64,000 bases of DNA. It comes from Mycolicibacterium stellerae (GTDB lineage: Bacteria; Actinomycetota; Actinomycetes; Mycobacteriales; Mycobacteriaceae). The translations under genes were made by a program, and so were the position numbers. Under the pieces are notes generated by a model. That model did not search any database. It saw nothing but the letters and a program-made list of their open reading frames with translations, and was not told the DNA's origin. The stretch lies in the NCBI RefSeq assembly GCF_003719305.1, contig NZ_RARC01000014.1, positions 1 to 64,000 of the forward strand, written 5' to 3'. Position 1 is the stretch's first letter, and every line of letters begins with the position of its first letter. This document shows positions 9,340 to 18,335 of the stretch, one piece after another.

Positions 9340-10005
9340 ATGCAGGTGTTGCTCGTCGAGGATGACGAGGGGGTGGCGTCGGCGCTGGCGGAGCTTCTTG
9401 GCCACGCCGGCGCCTCCGTCGTCCGGACGGCCCGGGGCGCCGACGCCCTTCACCGCGTGAAGGGCTGCGACCTGGTCCTGCTGGATCTCGGACTGCCCGA
9501 TATGGACGGCCTCGACGTGTTGCGCACGCTGCGGCGGGCCTCCGCGGTGCCGGTGATCATCATGACCGCAAGGGACAGCGACGGCGCGGTCGTGCTCGGT
9601 CTGCGCGCCGGGGCGGACGACTATCTGGTCAAACCCGTTCGTAAAGCCGTGCTGCTGGCGCGGATTGACGCTGTCATGCGGCGGGTGCGCCGCGCGGGCG
9701 GCGAGCAATCCGGCTCGTCGGCTGCGGTGGTTGCCGGCCCCGTCACCGTCGACATCGAGCGCAGGGAAGTGACGGTGGCGGGCACGTCGCAATCACTGAC
9801 CAAGACCGAGTATCAAATTCTCGCCACGCTCGCCGCCCGCCAAGGCGAGGCGGTCAGCCGCGAGGAGCTGATGCTCGAGGTGTGGGGCACCGCGGTGGTC
9901 GGCCGCTCGCGATCGTTGGACTTCTTCATCGGGCAGATCAGGGCCAAGCTCGGTGGGCTCCCGCTGCACACGGTGCGCGGGTTCGGTTTTCGGCTGGACT
10001 CCTGA
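9340..10005 (+). CDS. OmpR/PhoB-family response regulator
   Basis: 221 residues. The receiver domain begins MQVLLVEDDEG; the phospho-acceptor aspartate lies in LVLLDLGLPDMDG, with the conserved T/K in MTARDS and DYLVKPV. The C-terminal winged helix contains TKTEYQILATLAARQGEAVSREEL and ends HTVRGFGFRLDS. The next gene is a sensor kinase starting one base after the stop, its obvious partner. Similar TctD-like regulators control tricarboxylate or organic-acid uptake, which fits the flanking MHS symporter and TAXI lipoprotein. Confidence 0.95.
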   Translation: MQVLLVEDDEGVASALAELLGHAGASVVRTARGADALHRVKGCDLVLLDLGLPDMDGLDVLRTLRRASAVPVIIMTARDSDGAVVLGLRAGADDYLVKPVRKAVLLARIDAVMRRVRRAGGEQSGSSAAVVAGPVTVDIERREVTVAGTSQSLTKTEYQILATLAARQGEAVSREELMLEVWGTAVVGRSRSLDFFIGQIRAKLGGLPLHTVRGFGFRLDS

Positions 10006-10006
10006 C

Positions 10007-11386
10007 ATGGGCTTGCGGGTTCGCATCGTGCTCGTCGCGCTGTTGCTTCTGGCGCTCGCGGCGCTCGCGGTCCCGCTGGCGCTGAGTTTGTCGGACCGCC
10101 GAACAGGCGACCTCGCCGCGGAACGTGACCGCCAGCTGGCCGCGCTGGCCGATGCCGCGGTCCGACCGGACACCCCGTTGCAGCGTGAGATCGACCGCTA
10201 CTACGACGTTTACGGCGAAGGGCTGCTCGTCATCGATTCCGATGGCCAGACCCTGGCGTCGCGCGGACTCGACATGTCCGACACCGGCGTCGCGGCGGCA
10301 GCGGCGCACGCGCTTGTCGGCGCGCCTGCGTCACAGTGGGATTCGATACTGCCGTGGGATCGGCAGAGGCGGCTGGCCACCACGGGCGTTCGAAGCGGCG
10401 GCGAGCTCGTCGGCGCCGTCGTGTTGGCGGTCGACACGTCGGTCGCGGCACGAGACGTCGCGACCGGCTGGCTGTGGCTGGCGGCCGCGTGCGGGGCGTT
10501 CCTGGTATTGGCGGTGGTGGCCGAGCGTTCGTTGACCAGATGGGTGCTGCGTCCGCTCGACGGGCTGGAGCGCGCCGTCGCCGAGATGACCGAGGGGGTC
10601 ACCGGCCCGCCCGCCAACGTGGCCGGACCGCCTGAACTGCGCCACTTCACCGCGGCGTTCAATTCGATGGCACAGGTGGTGCGGGCGTCTTTGGACCGTC
10701 AGCGGCGGTTGATCGCCGATGCGTCGCACCAGTTGCGCAATCCACTGACCGCCGTTCGACTGCGGGCCGACACCCTTGAGAGCTATGTGGCCGAGGAAGG
10801 CCAGCCGACCTACAGCTCGATGACCGCGGAGCTGGACCGCTTCGAGAACCTGCTGGAGCAACTGCTGCGCTTGGCGCGCGCGGAGCAGGTGAGCGGAAGC
10901 CGCCAGGTCGGAATATCCACCGCGGCAACGGAGTCGGCGGACCTCGCGGATGTGATCGAGGAACGCGCGGCGTATTGGCAACCGATCCTCGCCGACCACC
11001 AGCAGCATCTGGTCAACGGCTCGACGCATCCGGGGCCGACGGTGCTTCTCGCACGGCACGAGGTGGAACAGCTGCTCGACGTCGCGTTGGAGAACGCGGT
11101 GCGCTACGCCGGTGGCGCGGCCACGGTGACGGTGTCGACGCAGCAGGGCGACGAGACCGTCGACCTCATCGTGAGCGACGACGGCACCGGCCTGCCCGAG
11201 GAGGACCTTGCCCGGGCGGCGACCCGGTTCTGGCAGGCACGCAACGACGGGGTCGGCACCGGCCTCGGGCTGGCGATCGCCGCCGAGATCACGATGGGAC
11301 ACGGTGGGACGATCGCGGTGGAGAAGGCTCCCGAAGGTGGCCTCCTCGTTCGGTACAGCCTGCCGTCGGCGGGTGAATCATCGTGA
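10007..11386 (+). CDS. Two-component sensor histidine kinase
   Basis: 459 residues with TM1 at about 5-27 (VRIVLVALLLLALAAL), a periplasmic sensor of about 130 residues, TM2 (WLWLAAACGAFLVLAVV), a HAMP segment and a HisKA box DASHQLRNPLTAVRLR with the phosphorylated His near residue 241. The ATPase has N box ENAVRYAGG, G1 DDGTGLPEEDL and G2 GVGTGLGLAIAAEI. It should phosphorylate the regulator encoded just upstream. Its last four bases overlap the GTG of the TAXI gene, so sensor and binding protein are coupled and may sense the same ligand. Confidence 0.95.
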   Translation: MGLRVRIVLVALLLLALAALAVPLALSLSDRRTGDLAAERDRQLAALADAAVRPDTPLQREIDRYYDVYGEGLLVIDSDGQTLASRGLDMSDTGVAAAAAHALVGAPASQWDSILPWDRQRRLATTGVRSGGELVGAVVLAVDTSVAARDVATGWLWLAAACGAFLVLAVVAERSLTRWVLRPLDGLERAVAEMTEGVTGPPANVAGPPELRHFTAAFNSMAQVVRASLDRQRRLIADASHQLRNPLTAVRLRADTLESYVAEEGQPTYSSMTAELDRFENLLEQLLRLARAEQVSGSRQVGISTAATESADLADVIEERAAYWQPILADHQQHLVNGSTHPGPTVLLARHEVEQLLDVALENAVRYAGGAATVTVSTQQGDETVDLIVSDDGTGLPEEDLARAATRFWQARNDGVGTGLGLAIAAEITMGHGGTIAVEKAPEGGLLVRYSLPSAGESS

Positions 11387-12330
11387 AAAGCCACCGATCT
11401 GGCGAGTTGAGCCGTCGCGCGTTCATGGTCGCGGCGACGCTACTCGCCGCGAGCTGCAGCATCCGCTCCGACCCGGAGGGACGCATCCGGCTGGCCGCGG
11501 GAGATCCGGGCGGGATGTACCTGGCGTTCGCGGAGATCCTCGCGAAACGGGTCCAGGCGCGCTATCCGGGCATCACCGTCGACGTCCTCGCCACCGAGGG
11601 CACCGTCGAGAACTTGGCCCGCCTCCGCGCGGGAGATGTCGACATGGGACTGGCTCTTGCCGATGTCGCCGAGCGGGATCGAAACGAAGGCCCTGCGGTG
11701 ACGGCACCGCTGGCGGTGGCCCGCGTCTATGAGAATTACCTGCAGGTGATCGTGCCTGAGTCGTCTGCCGTCAACCAGCTTTCCGATCTCGAAGGGATGC
11801 GGGTGTCCCTCGGCGCGGCCCGCTCTGGAGGTGCCGCGACCAGCGAGGTGCTGTTCGAGGCCGCCGGGCTTCGCGGCAAGGTGGATGCGCAGACGTTCCG
11901 CCTGAAGGACGCACTCGCGCGACTGGCCGAGGGCAGCCTCGACGCGCTGGTGTGGTCGGGCGGTGTGCCGACACCGGCGATCGCCGACCTCAACGACACG
12001 CTGCCGCTGCGGATGCTCGACATCGGTCCGCTCGCCGCGCCGACGAGCACGCTCGCCGGGTTCCCCTACGTCGTGCGCCAGGTGCCGACGGGCGGATACG
12101 TGCCGCCAGGCATCCGGTCCATCGGCGTGCCGGACCTGCTGCTGTGTCGCCACGACATGCCGTCCGTTTTGATTGGCGCCGTCGTCGACGTACTCGCCAC
12201 GGATGCAGCGCAATTGGTGCCCCCCTATGTCCGGGGTCTGCAATACCTCTCCCCCGCCACGATGATCCAGACGGGGCTCATCCCGTTGCACCGGGGTGCA
12301 ATCGACGCGTATCGCAGGCTGCACGGCTGA
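11383..12330 (+). CDS. TAXI-family solute-binding lipoprotein
   Basis: 315 residues starting with GTG 11383 inside the kinase stop (GTGA). The N-terminus carries a twin-arginine SRRAFMVAA followed by LLAASC with the lipid-modified Cys at about residue 25, so it is probably a Tat-exported lipoprotein. The mature part, beginning GRIRLAAGDPGGMYLAFAEILAKRV, is the TAXI/NMT1-like binding fold used by TRAP transporters and by three-component sensor systems. No TRAP membrane subunits are adjacent, so a role as ligand-binding partner of the sensor kinase is more likely than direct transport. Confidence 0.88.
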   Translation: MKSHRSGELSRRAFMVAATLLAASCSIRSDPEGRIRLAAGDPGGMYLAFAEILAKRVQARYPGITVDVLATEGTVENLARLRAGDVDMGLALADVAERDRNEGPAVTAPLAVARVYENYLQVIVPESSAVNQLSDLEGMRVSLGAARSGGAATSEVLFEAAGLRGKVDAQTFRLKDALARLAEGSLDALVWSGGVPTPAIADLNDTLPLRMLDIGPLAAPTSTLAGFPYVVRQVPTGGYVPPGIRSIGVPDLLLCRHDMPSVLIGAVVDVLATDAAQLVPPYVRGLQYLSPATMIQTGLIPLHRGAIDAYRRLHG

Positions 12331-12351
12331 CCGCCACCTTGCGAGGGGTCC

Positions 12352-12373
12352 GCGAATCTGTGGATTGTGCAAG
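12352..12373 (+). repeat. 22-bp element, copy 2, upstream of the VWA protein gene
   Basis: Identical over 22 bp to 7841-7862 and in the same orientation relative to its downstream gene, ending 84 bases before the ATG at 12458. It lies in the 127-bp gap between the TAXI gene and the VWA gene. The shared distance (84-90 bases) to two start codons argues for a regulatory role common to the MHS transporter and the VWA protein. Confidence 0.6.
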
Positions 12374-12457
12374 CAAACTCGGCCGCCGGGGCTGTTCGGC
12401 TTCCCGGCCGACGCCTTCGGCGCCACCATGGTGCAACCACACCAACGGAGGTGCCAC

Positions 12458-14227
12458 ATGGCTTCGAACGCAAAGTCATTGCTAGCCGCGACGATTGCAG
12501 GGCTGATGGTTGTGGGTGCCACTTACTGGTGGAAGCATCGCGGCGACGACTCCGGCGTCCCTCGGGCGGGGTGTGCCACCGTGGTGGTGGCGGCGTCGGT
12601 CGAAAAGGCCGACTTGATGGATGCGGCCGCCAACCGATACAACACCTCCGACCGTATGGTGGATGGCCAGTGCTACGGAATCAGCGTCACCCCAATGACT
12701 TCCGGGCTTGCTGAGACGAGGCTCGCCGAAGCCGGCTGGGATTCGGCATGGGGCGCAGCGCCGGACGCGTGGGCGCCTGCGGCATCGACGTGGTTGGCGC
12801 TGCTCCGCCACGACCGCAGTGAGCACGACCGTCCGGACATCCTGCCCGCGGAGGCGCTACCGGTGGCCTCCACGCCTATCGTGCTGGCGATGCCCGAACC
12901 GATGGCACGCGCGTTGGGGTGGCCCGACGCGAAGCTCGGCTGGTCCGACCTGCTGCGTCTCGCAAACGATCCGGCCGGCTGGGGCGCGAACGGACATCCG
13001 GAGTGGGGAGCTTTCAAGCTGGGCAAGACGAATCCCAACATCTCGACGACGGGGCTGTCGGCGACGGTGGGGATGTTCGTCGCCGCCACGGGCACGTCGA
13101 GCGACCTGACGCTGGAGACCCTCAAGGACCCGCGTGTGCGCGACTTCGTCGCAGGCGTGGAGGGGTCGGTCGCCCACTACGGCGACACCGCACTGACGTT
13201 CCTGACAAACCTGCAGAGGGCCGACGACGCGGGTGCGGCGCTGGGTTACGTCGGCGCGGTGACCGTTGAAGAGAAGTCCGTCGTCGACTACAACAACGGC
13301 AACCCCACCGGGGATCTCGAGGCCGCCGGCCGGCACGGCAAGCCGCGCGTGCCACTGGTCGCCGTCTACCCCCGCGAGGGAACTCTCAACAGCGACAACC
13401 CCTTTGCCGTTCTTAAGGCCCCGTGGTCGGAGACGGGGAAGCAGGCAGGCGCGCGAGACTTCATGGCGTTCCTGCGCGAGCCCGACCAGCAGAAGATGTT
13501 CACCGACGCGGGATTCCGCACCTACGACGGCCATGCGGGTGAGGCCGTCAACGGCAGCGACTATCTGCGCGAGGACATCGGTGTGCCCACGCTGGTCCCG
13601 CCGAGCCCGCAGGTCCTTTCCGCGGTGCGCGCCACCTGGGCCGAACTCCGCAAGAAGGCACATCTTCTGCTGGTGCTGGATGTCTCGGGGTCGATGGGGC
13701 TGCCGGCAGGGGCGGGCAAGACGAGGCTGGAACTCGCGCAGACGGCGGCGGTGCACGGCTTGGCGCAGCTGTCGGACGCCGACGAGGTCGGGCTGTGGGC
13801 GTTTCCCAGCGGGGACCAGGTGTATTGGCAGCATCTGGGCGCCGAGCGGCTCGGCCCGCAGCGGCAGGAGATGACCGCCCGGATCCAGGGGCTGATCCCG
13901 ACGGGCGGCACACCGCTGTATGCGGTCACGAGGAAGGCGGTCGAAGAGGTCCGCGGGTCCGCGCGTGCGGACACGATCAACGCGGTCGTGGTGATGACCG
14001 ACGGCATGAACGAGGATCCCGACGACACCGATCTGGACGGGCTGGTCCGTCAGCTCGAGGGCCAGGCCAACGAGGGGGGCGTGCGGGTCTTCACGATCGC
14101 CTACGGGGAGGACGCCGACGTCGGCACCCTCAAACGGATCTCCGAGGCGTCGCGCGCCGCGGTCTACGACGCGACGGACCCGCTGACGATCGACACGGTG
14201 TTCACCAACGTCCTGTCGAACTTCTGA
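12458..14227 (+). CDS. Solute-binding plus von Willebrand factor A domain protein
   Basis: 589 residues. ATG 12458 has CGGAGG seven bases upstream. One N-terminal hydrophobic anchor (SLLAATIAGLMVVGATYWW) is followed by a region like an extracellular solute-binding protein (to about residue 390) and a VWA domain with MIDAS DVSGSMG near residue 407, TPLY and VVMTDGMNEDPDDTD. VWA domains bind metal and partner proteins. This fusion recurs in actinobacteria, but its function is not established to my knowledge. Its stop overlaps the next start by one base. The 22-bp repeat upstream links it to the MHS symporter gene. Confidence 0.85.
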   Translation: MASNAKSLLAATIAGLMVVGATYWWKHRGDDSGVPRAGCATVVVAASVEKADLMDAAANRYNTSDRMVDGQCYGISVTPMTSGLAETRLAEAGWDSAWGAAPDAWAPAASTWLALLRHDRSEHDRPDILPAEALPVASTPIVLAMPEPMARALGWPDAKLGWSDLLRLANDPAGWGANGHPEWGAFKLGKTNPNISTTGLSATVGMFVAATGTSSDLTLETLKDPRVRDFVAGVEGSVAHYGDTALTFLTNLQRADDAGAALGYVGAVTVEEKSVVDYNNGNPTGDLEAAGRHGKPRVPLVAVYPREGTLNSDNPFAVLKAPWSETGKQAGARDFMAFLREPDQQKMFTDAGFRTYDGHAGEAVNGSDYLREDIGVPTLVPPSPQVLSAVRATWAELRKKAHLLLVLDVSGSMGLPAGAGKTRLELAQTAAVHGLAQLSDADEVGLWAFPSGDQVYWQHLGAERLGPQRQEMTARIQGLIPTGGTPLYAVTRKAVEEVRGSARADTINAVVVMTDGMNEDPDDTDLDGLVRQLEGQANEGGVRVFTIAYGEDADVGTLKRISEASRAAVYDATDPLTIDTVFTNVLSNF

Positions 14228-14907
14228 TGAAAGGCAACGGCTTTGGGCCGCGGCTATGGGTAGGCATGCGTCAGCCGTGGGCTGTGTTGCTGTCGGTCTT
14301 CGGCGGGGCGATGGCATGGGTGTTGGGCAGTTCGGTCCCGCTGGCCGTGGCCACCGCGTGCGTGATGTTCGCGACGGCGGTGGTGGTCGGCGGGGCGCCT
14401 CGCGCGTCGGCGCCGTTGCGCAGCGGGACGGAGCAGCACGGGCTGATCATGCTGTTCGACGGCCATGTGCGCTCGTTGCGGGGGTTGCAGGGCAAGGGGT
14501 TGCCGGATGTGGTGGGGCGCAAGGCTGACGATGCGCTGGCGGCAGCCGACGCGGCCCGCCCGTCCGTGGTGCGGACGGCGGCGGCGGTGGACGCGTTGGA
14601 CGAGGCAATCTCGGCCGCCCGCAAGGTTTCCGGCCGGGGCGAGCACGCAACGGAGGCGATCGGCAGGTCGGTGGACCGGTTGCGGTCGCGGCGGCGCGGT
14701 CTAGTCGAGAAGCTGACGGCTGCGGTGGATGAGGTCGCAACGGTGTACGCGGGCCTGCTCGAGTTGTCGGCGACGGCACGCACGATGGGCGTCGGCCTGG
14801 ACGACGGCGAGGTGGGCGCAGTCAACGACTCGGTCACCTTGCTGCAGATGACATTCGCCGAGCTGGAGGCCGACGCGGCGGACCTGGCGAACGAGGGCCT
14901 GGTGTAG
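14227..14907 (+). CDS. Hypothetical membrane protein coupled to the VWA gene
   Basis: 226 residues; the ATG at 14227 shares its A with the TGA of the VWA gene, indicating coupled translation. Two adjacent hydrophobic segments (WAVLLSVFGGAMAWVLG and VPLAVATACVMFATAVVVGG) are followed by a long, charged alpha-helical part (VDALDEAISAARK, VDRLRSRRRGLVEKL) that may form a coiled coil in the cytoplasm. No known domain is recognised. A structural partner of the VWA protein is likely from the overlap. Confidence 0.75.
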   Translation: MKGNGFGPRLWVGMRQPWAVLLSVFGGAMAWVLGSSVPLAVATACVMFATAVVVGGAPRASAPLRSGTEQHGLIMLFDGHVRSLRGLQGKGLPDVVGRKADDALAAADAARPSVVRTAAAVDALDEAISAARKVSGRGEHATEAIGRSVDRLRSRRRGLVEKLTAAVDEVATVYAGLLELSATARTMGVGLDDGEVGAVNDSVTLLQMTFAELEADAADLANEGLV

Positions 14908-15110
14908 TTGCGGAACCGGACGCCTTACATGAGATTCCCCGGGGCATTGGACCCCTTTTCAGTGGACCCAAGTCCCTTCGGTTCCGGAGCAGTCGGCAGT
15001 TAGCGTCTTGGTATGTCCGCACCCGAGAGCAGCATCGATCGCGCGCGGCGGATGGCCTGTCCTGGCCGGAGACTGTCCGGTGACAGGGCGCCGATAACGG
15101 GCCGCGGCTC

Positions 15111-16646
15111 ATGAAGAAGCGGACTCTCGCCGCACTGGTTCCCGCGGCCACCGTGGCCGGAATCGCCTTGCAGGACTTCGTTCAAAAAGACCATGCGCTG
15201 CGTCGCAACTTCCCGTTGATTGCCCGGTTCCGGTACATGCTGGAGGCGATCGGCCCGGAGCTGCGCCAGTACATCATCACCAGCAACGACGCCGAGCGAC
15301 CGTTCAGCCGCGATCAGCGGCGCTGGGTGTACACCTCGGCCAAGAAGGAGAACAACTACTTCGCCTTCGGCACGGACAACGACACCGAGAACTCCTCGTA
15401 CCCGATCATCAAACAGGCCACGTTCTCCGACGTGGTGCCGGCCTCCCCCATCCACGGACACGACGTCGAGCTGCCCGGCGCGAAAGTGCTCGGCGGTCCA
15501 CGCGCGCGCAGGCACGCGTTCCGGCCGGCGTCGGTCGTCAACGTGTCCGCGATGTCGTTCGGCTCGCTGAGCCCCCAGGCGATTGAGGCGATCAACGCCG
15601 GCGCCAAACTCGCCGGCTTCTGGCACAACACCGGCGAGGGTGGCCTCTCCGACCACCACCGCCAAGGTGGCGACCTGGTCTTCCAGATCGGCACCGGCTA
15701 CTTCGGCTGCCGCGACGAGAACGGCAACTTCGACCTCGGCCGGTTGGTCGACGTCGTCGGCTCCGCTCCCGTGCGCGCCATCGAAATCAAGCTGAGCCAG
15801 GGCGCCAAGCCGGGCCTGGGCGGGCACCTCCCCGGCGCCAAGGTGAACGCGGAGATCGCCCGCATCCGGGGTGTTGAGCAGGGTAAAGACATCGCCAGCC
15901 CCTCCCGGCACACCGCGTTCCGCAACACTGACGAGATGCTCGATGTCGTCGAGCAGATCGCGGACGCTACCGGCCTCCCGGTCGGCATCAAGTCGGCGGT
16001 TGGGGAATTGGGGTTCTGGCACGAGTTGGCCGGGCGGATGGCCGACGGGCAGCGTGGGGTGGACTTCATCACCGTCGACGGCGGTGAAGGCGGCACCGGC
16101 GCCGCCCCGCTGGTGTTCGCCGACAACGTGTCTTTCCCGTTCCGGGTCGGCTTCGCCCAGGTGTACGGGTTGTTCGCGCATGCGGGCCTGAGTGACCGTG
16201 TCACGTGGATCGGGTCGGGCAAGCTCGGCTTGCCCGCCAACGCCATCGTGGCCTTCGCACTGGGCGTCGACCTCGTCAACGTGGCACGAGAAGCAATGCT
16301 TGCGATCGGCTGCATTCAGGCGCAGCGATGCCACACCGACCACTGCCCGACCGGCGTCGCGACACAGAACGCGTGGCTGGCCCGCGGGCTCGATCCGCAG
16401 CAGAAATCGCACCGGCTGGCCGGCTACGTGTTGACGCTGCGCCGCGACCTGCTGAAGGTCTCGGAGGCGGCGGGTGTCCGACACCCCGCGATGCTGGGCC
16501 CGAACGACGTCGAGATCCTCGACGGGGACCGCCGCCATCGAACGCTTGCCGAGGTATACGGCTATCACGACGGTTGGGGCGTACCCGGACCGGAGATCGT
16601 GCGAGATATCGATGTGTACATGTCGCGGACGTCGTGTTCTACGTGA
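15111..16646 (+). CDS. FMN-binding glutamate-synthase-family oxidoreductase
   Basis: 511 residues with a hydrophobic N-terminal segment (RTLAALVPAATVAGIAL) and then the glutamate-synthase central/FMN barrel: VVNVSAMSFGSLS, HNTGEGGLSDHH, GQGAKPGLGGHLPG-like SQGAKPGLGG, and the Cys-rich loop CIQAQRCHTDHCPTGVATQ that matches the 3Fe-4S cluster region of GltB. It lacks the glutaminase and C-terminal domains, so it is a stand-alone GltB-type enzyme of unproved substrate. It is flanked by short gaps and is probably monocistronic. Confidence 0.88.
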   Translation: MKKRTLAALVPAATVAGIALQDFVQKDHALRRNFPLIARFRYMLEAIGPELRQYIITSNDAERPFSRDQRRWVYTSAKKENNYFAFGTDNDTENSSYPIIKQATFSDVVPASPIHGHDVELPGAKVLGGPRARRHAFRPASVVNVSAMSFGSLSPQAIEAINAGAKLAGFWHNTGEGGLSDHHRQGGDLVFQIGTGYFGCRDENGNFDLGRLVDVVGSAPVRAIEIKLSQGAKPGLGGHLPGAKVNAEIARIRGVEQGKDIASPSRHTAFRNTDEMLDVVEQIADATGLPVGIKSAVGELGFWHELAGRMADGQRGVDFITVDGGEGGTGAAPLVFADNVSFPFRVGFAQVYGLFAHAGLSDRVTWIGSGKLGLPANAIVAFALGVDLVNVAREAMLAIGCIQAQRCHTDHCPTGVATQNAWLARGLDPQQKSHRLAGYVLTLRRDLLKVSEAAGVRHPAMLGPNDVEILDGDRRHRTLAEVYGYHDGWGVPGPEIVRDIDVYMSRTSCST

Positions 16647-16752
16647 TGACCATCTTCAGCTATGAGCGCCTCACGAGTCAGCTCAGCATTGTGTCGATCT
16701 GCGGTGCCGTTGTCGCGGTCGAGATTTGAGACGTGCCGACAGGAGGTGCGCC

Positions 16753-18228
16753 ATGGGCGAGCGTGTGGAGGCGTCGGCACTAGCTGCCGCCCGCGACCCT
16801 GCGGTGCGACACAGGCTCCAACGCTGTGTTGCCGTGTTGCGGCGAATGGTCGACGACGGCTGGTTCGTCGGCCATGAGGACACCATCGGTATGGAGATCG
16901 AGCTCGATCTCGTCGACCCGTTGGGCCGGCCGCGGCTGGTCAACGATGCGGTCCTGAACCGCCTGGGCCGTGCCGACATGCAGCACGAGCTCGGTCAGTT
17001 CAACGTGGAGTTGAACATAGCTCCGCGCCGGCTGTCGGGTCGCGTGCTGCGGGACAGCGAATCCGCCGTCACCGAGGTGCTCGACCAGAGCCGGGCCAGG
17101 ATCGAGGGGCTCGGCGTCCGGATGGTTACCGTCGGCATGCTGCCGACGCTGGGCGCCGAGCAGCTGACCGTCGAGCGGATCTCCCACAACCCCCGGTACG
17201 AATTGTTGGTGCGGCGCATACGCTCTGCTCGCCACCGGCCGTTCGTGGTGAGCATCCCCGACGGGTGCGAGCCGGTGGAGTTCACCACCGATTCCGTGGC
17301 TCCCGACGCCGCCGCGACCAGCCTGCAGCTGCACCTACGGGTGCCGCCGGAGCGGTTCGCCGCCTACTACAACGCCGCTCAGACGATCGCAGGTGCGCAG
17401 GTGGCGGTGGCCGCGAACTCGCCGTTCCTGCTTGGTAATTGTGCGTGGCAGGAAACCCGCATCACCCTGTTGGAGCAGTTGCTCGACAGCCGCAGGCCCA
17501 GAGAGGTCCGGGCCGGCGCACCGGCGCGGGTACGCCTTGGCGACCGGTGGATCGACGACCCCGCGGAGTTGTTCGACGAAGTCGTCGCGGAGTTTCCGCC
17601 GCTGTTTCCGACGCTGGAGCCCGAAGACCCGGATGTCGCCTTCGAGTCCGGGCGCGTGCCGAGCCTGCGTGAGCTTCGGCTGCACAACGGCACGGTGTGG
17701 CGCTGGAACCGGGCCGTCTACGACGTCCAGGCTGGGCGTCCGCAACTGCGCATCGAGAACCGGGTGCTGCCCAGCGGACCGACCGCCGTCGACATGGTCG
17801 CCAATGCCGCGTTCTACTACGGACTGGTTCGCTCGATCGCCGACACCGACCCCGCGGTATGGGCGAACATGCCCTTCGCGATCGCCGAGCGCGACCTGCA
17901 CCGCGCGGCACGGGATGGGTTGGCCGCCCGGCTTTCGTGGCGCGGCGTCGAGTACCCGGTCGACCGGCTCACCCATGAGGTCCTGCTGCCAGCCGCGGCG
18001 GCCGGGCTAGACGCGTGGGGCGTAGACGCCGACGACCGCGACCGGTACCTCGGTGTCATCGAGGCGCGGGTTCGATGCGGCCGCACCGGCGCTGCCTGGC
18101 AGACAGAGACGGTTCGCCGTCTCGAAGAGCGCGGGCTGGAGCGCGTCACGGCGCTGCATGAGATGACTCGCCGATATGTCGAGCACTCCCACAACGGCGC
18201 CCCCGTGCACGAATGGCCCGTGCCGTGA
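16753..18228 (+). CDS. Glutamate-cysteine ligase family 2 (GCS2) protein
   Basis: 491 residues. ATG 16753 has AGGAGG eight bases upstream. The catalytic fold is recognisable from GMEIELDLVD, QFNVELNIAPR, LQLHLRVPPERFAAYYNAAQ and RIENRVLPSGPTAVDMVANAAFYYG. Members ligate glutamate or a related acid to an amine at the cost of ATP; in mycobacteria they relate to EgtA and to uncharacterised carboxylate-amine ligases. No ergothioneine genes are adjacent, so the substrate is open. Confidence 0.85.
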   Translation: MGERVEASALAAARDPAVRHRLQRCVAVLRRMVDDGWFVGHEDTIGMEIELDLVDPLGRPRLVNDAVLNRLGRADMQHELGQFNVELNIAPRRLSGRVLRDSESAVTEVLDQSRARIEGLGVRMVTVGMLPTLGAEQLTVERISHNPRYELLVRRIRSARHRPFVVSIPDGCEPVEFTTDSVAPDAAATSLQLHLRVPPERFAAYYNAAQTIAGAQVAVAANSPFLLGNCAWQETRITLLEQLLDSRRPREVRAGAPARVRLGDRWIDDPAELFDEVVAEFPPLFPTLEPEDPDVAFESGRVPSLRELRLHNGTVWRWNRAVYDVQAGRPQLRIENRVLPSGPTAVDMVANAAFYYGLVRSIADTDPAVWANMPFAIAERDLHRAARDGLAARLSWRGVEYPVDRLTHEVLLPAAAAGLDAWGVDADDRDRYLGVIEARVRCGRTGAAWQTETVRRLEERGLERVTALHEMTRRYVEHSHNGAPVHEWPVP

Positions 18229-18242
18229 CCGACTGACGCCAC

Positions 18243-18335
18243 TCACCAGGCGTGGCCGCACTGCCCGCATGTCCAGTCGTCGTCGGTGACACAGCACCCG
18301 CGGGCGTCACGCCACGGTGGCAAGTCGTGACTCAT
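18243..18335 (-). CDS. 30-aa zinc-ribbon-like peptide
   Basis: A short frame starting at ATG 18335, which shares its A with the TGA of the upstream gene (TGATG), so translation should be coupled. It starts MSHDLPPWRDARGCC and ends DDDWTCGQCGHAW, with a CxxC pair plus CC and H that could bind one zinc ion. The length is far below usual gene-calling limits. The overlap and the cysteine pattern support a real product, but there is no other evidence. Confidence 0.5.
   Translation of the reverse strand: MSHDLPPWRDARGCCVTDDDWTCGQCGHAW

Noticed and set aside
15000..16568. 522-aa minus-strand frame over the glutamate-synthase-like gene
   Set aside because: Mirror frame without domains; the plus-strand gene has complete FMN/Fe-S motifs.
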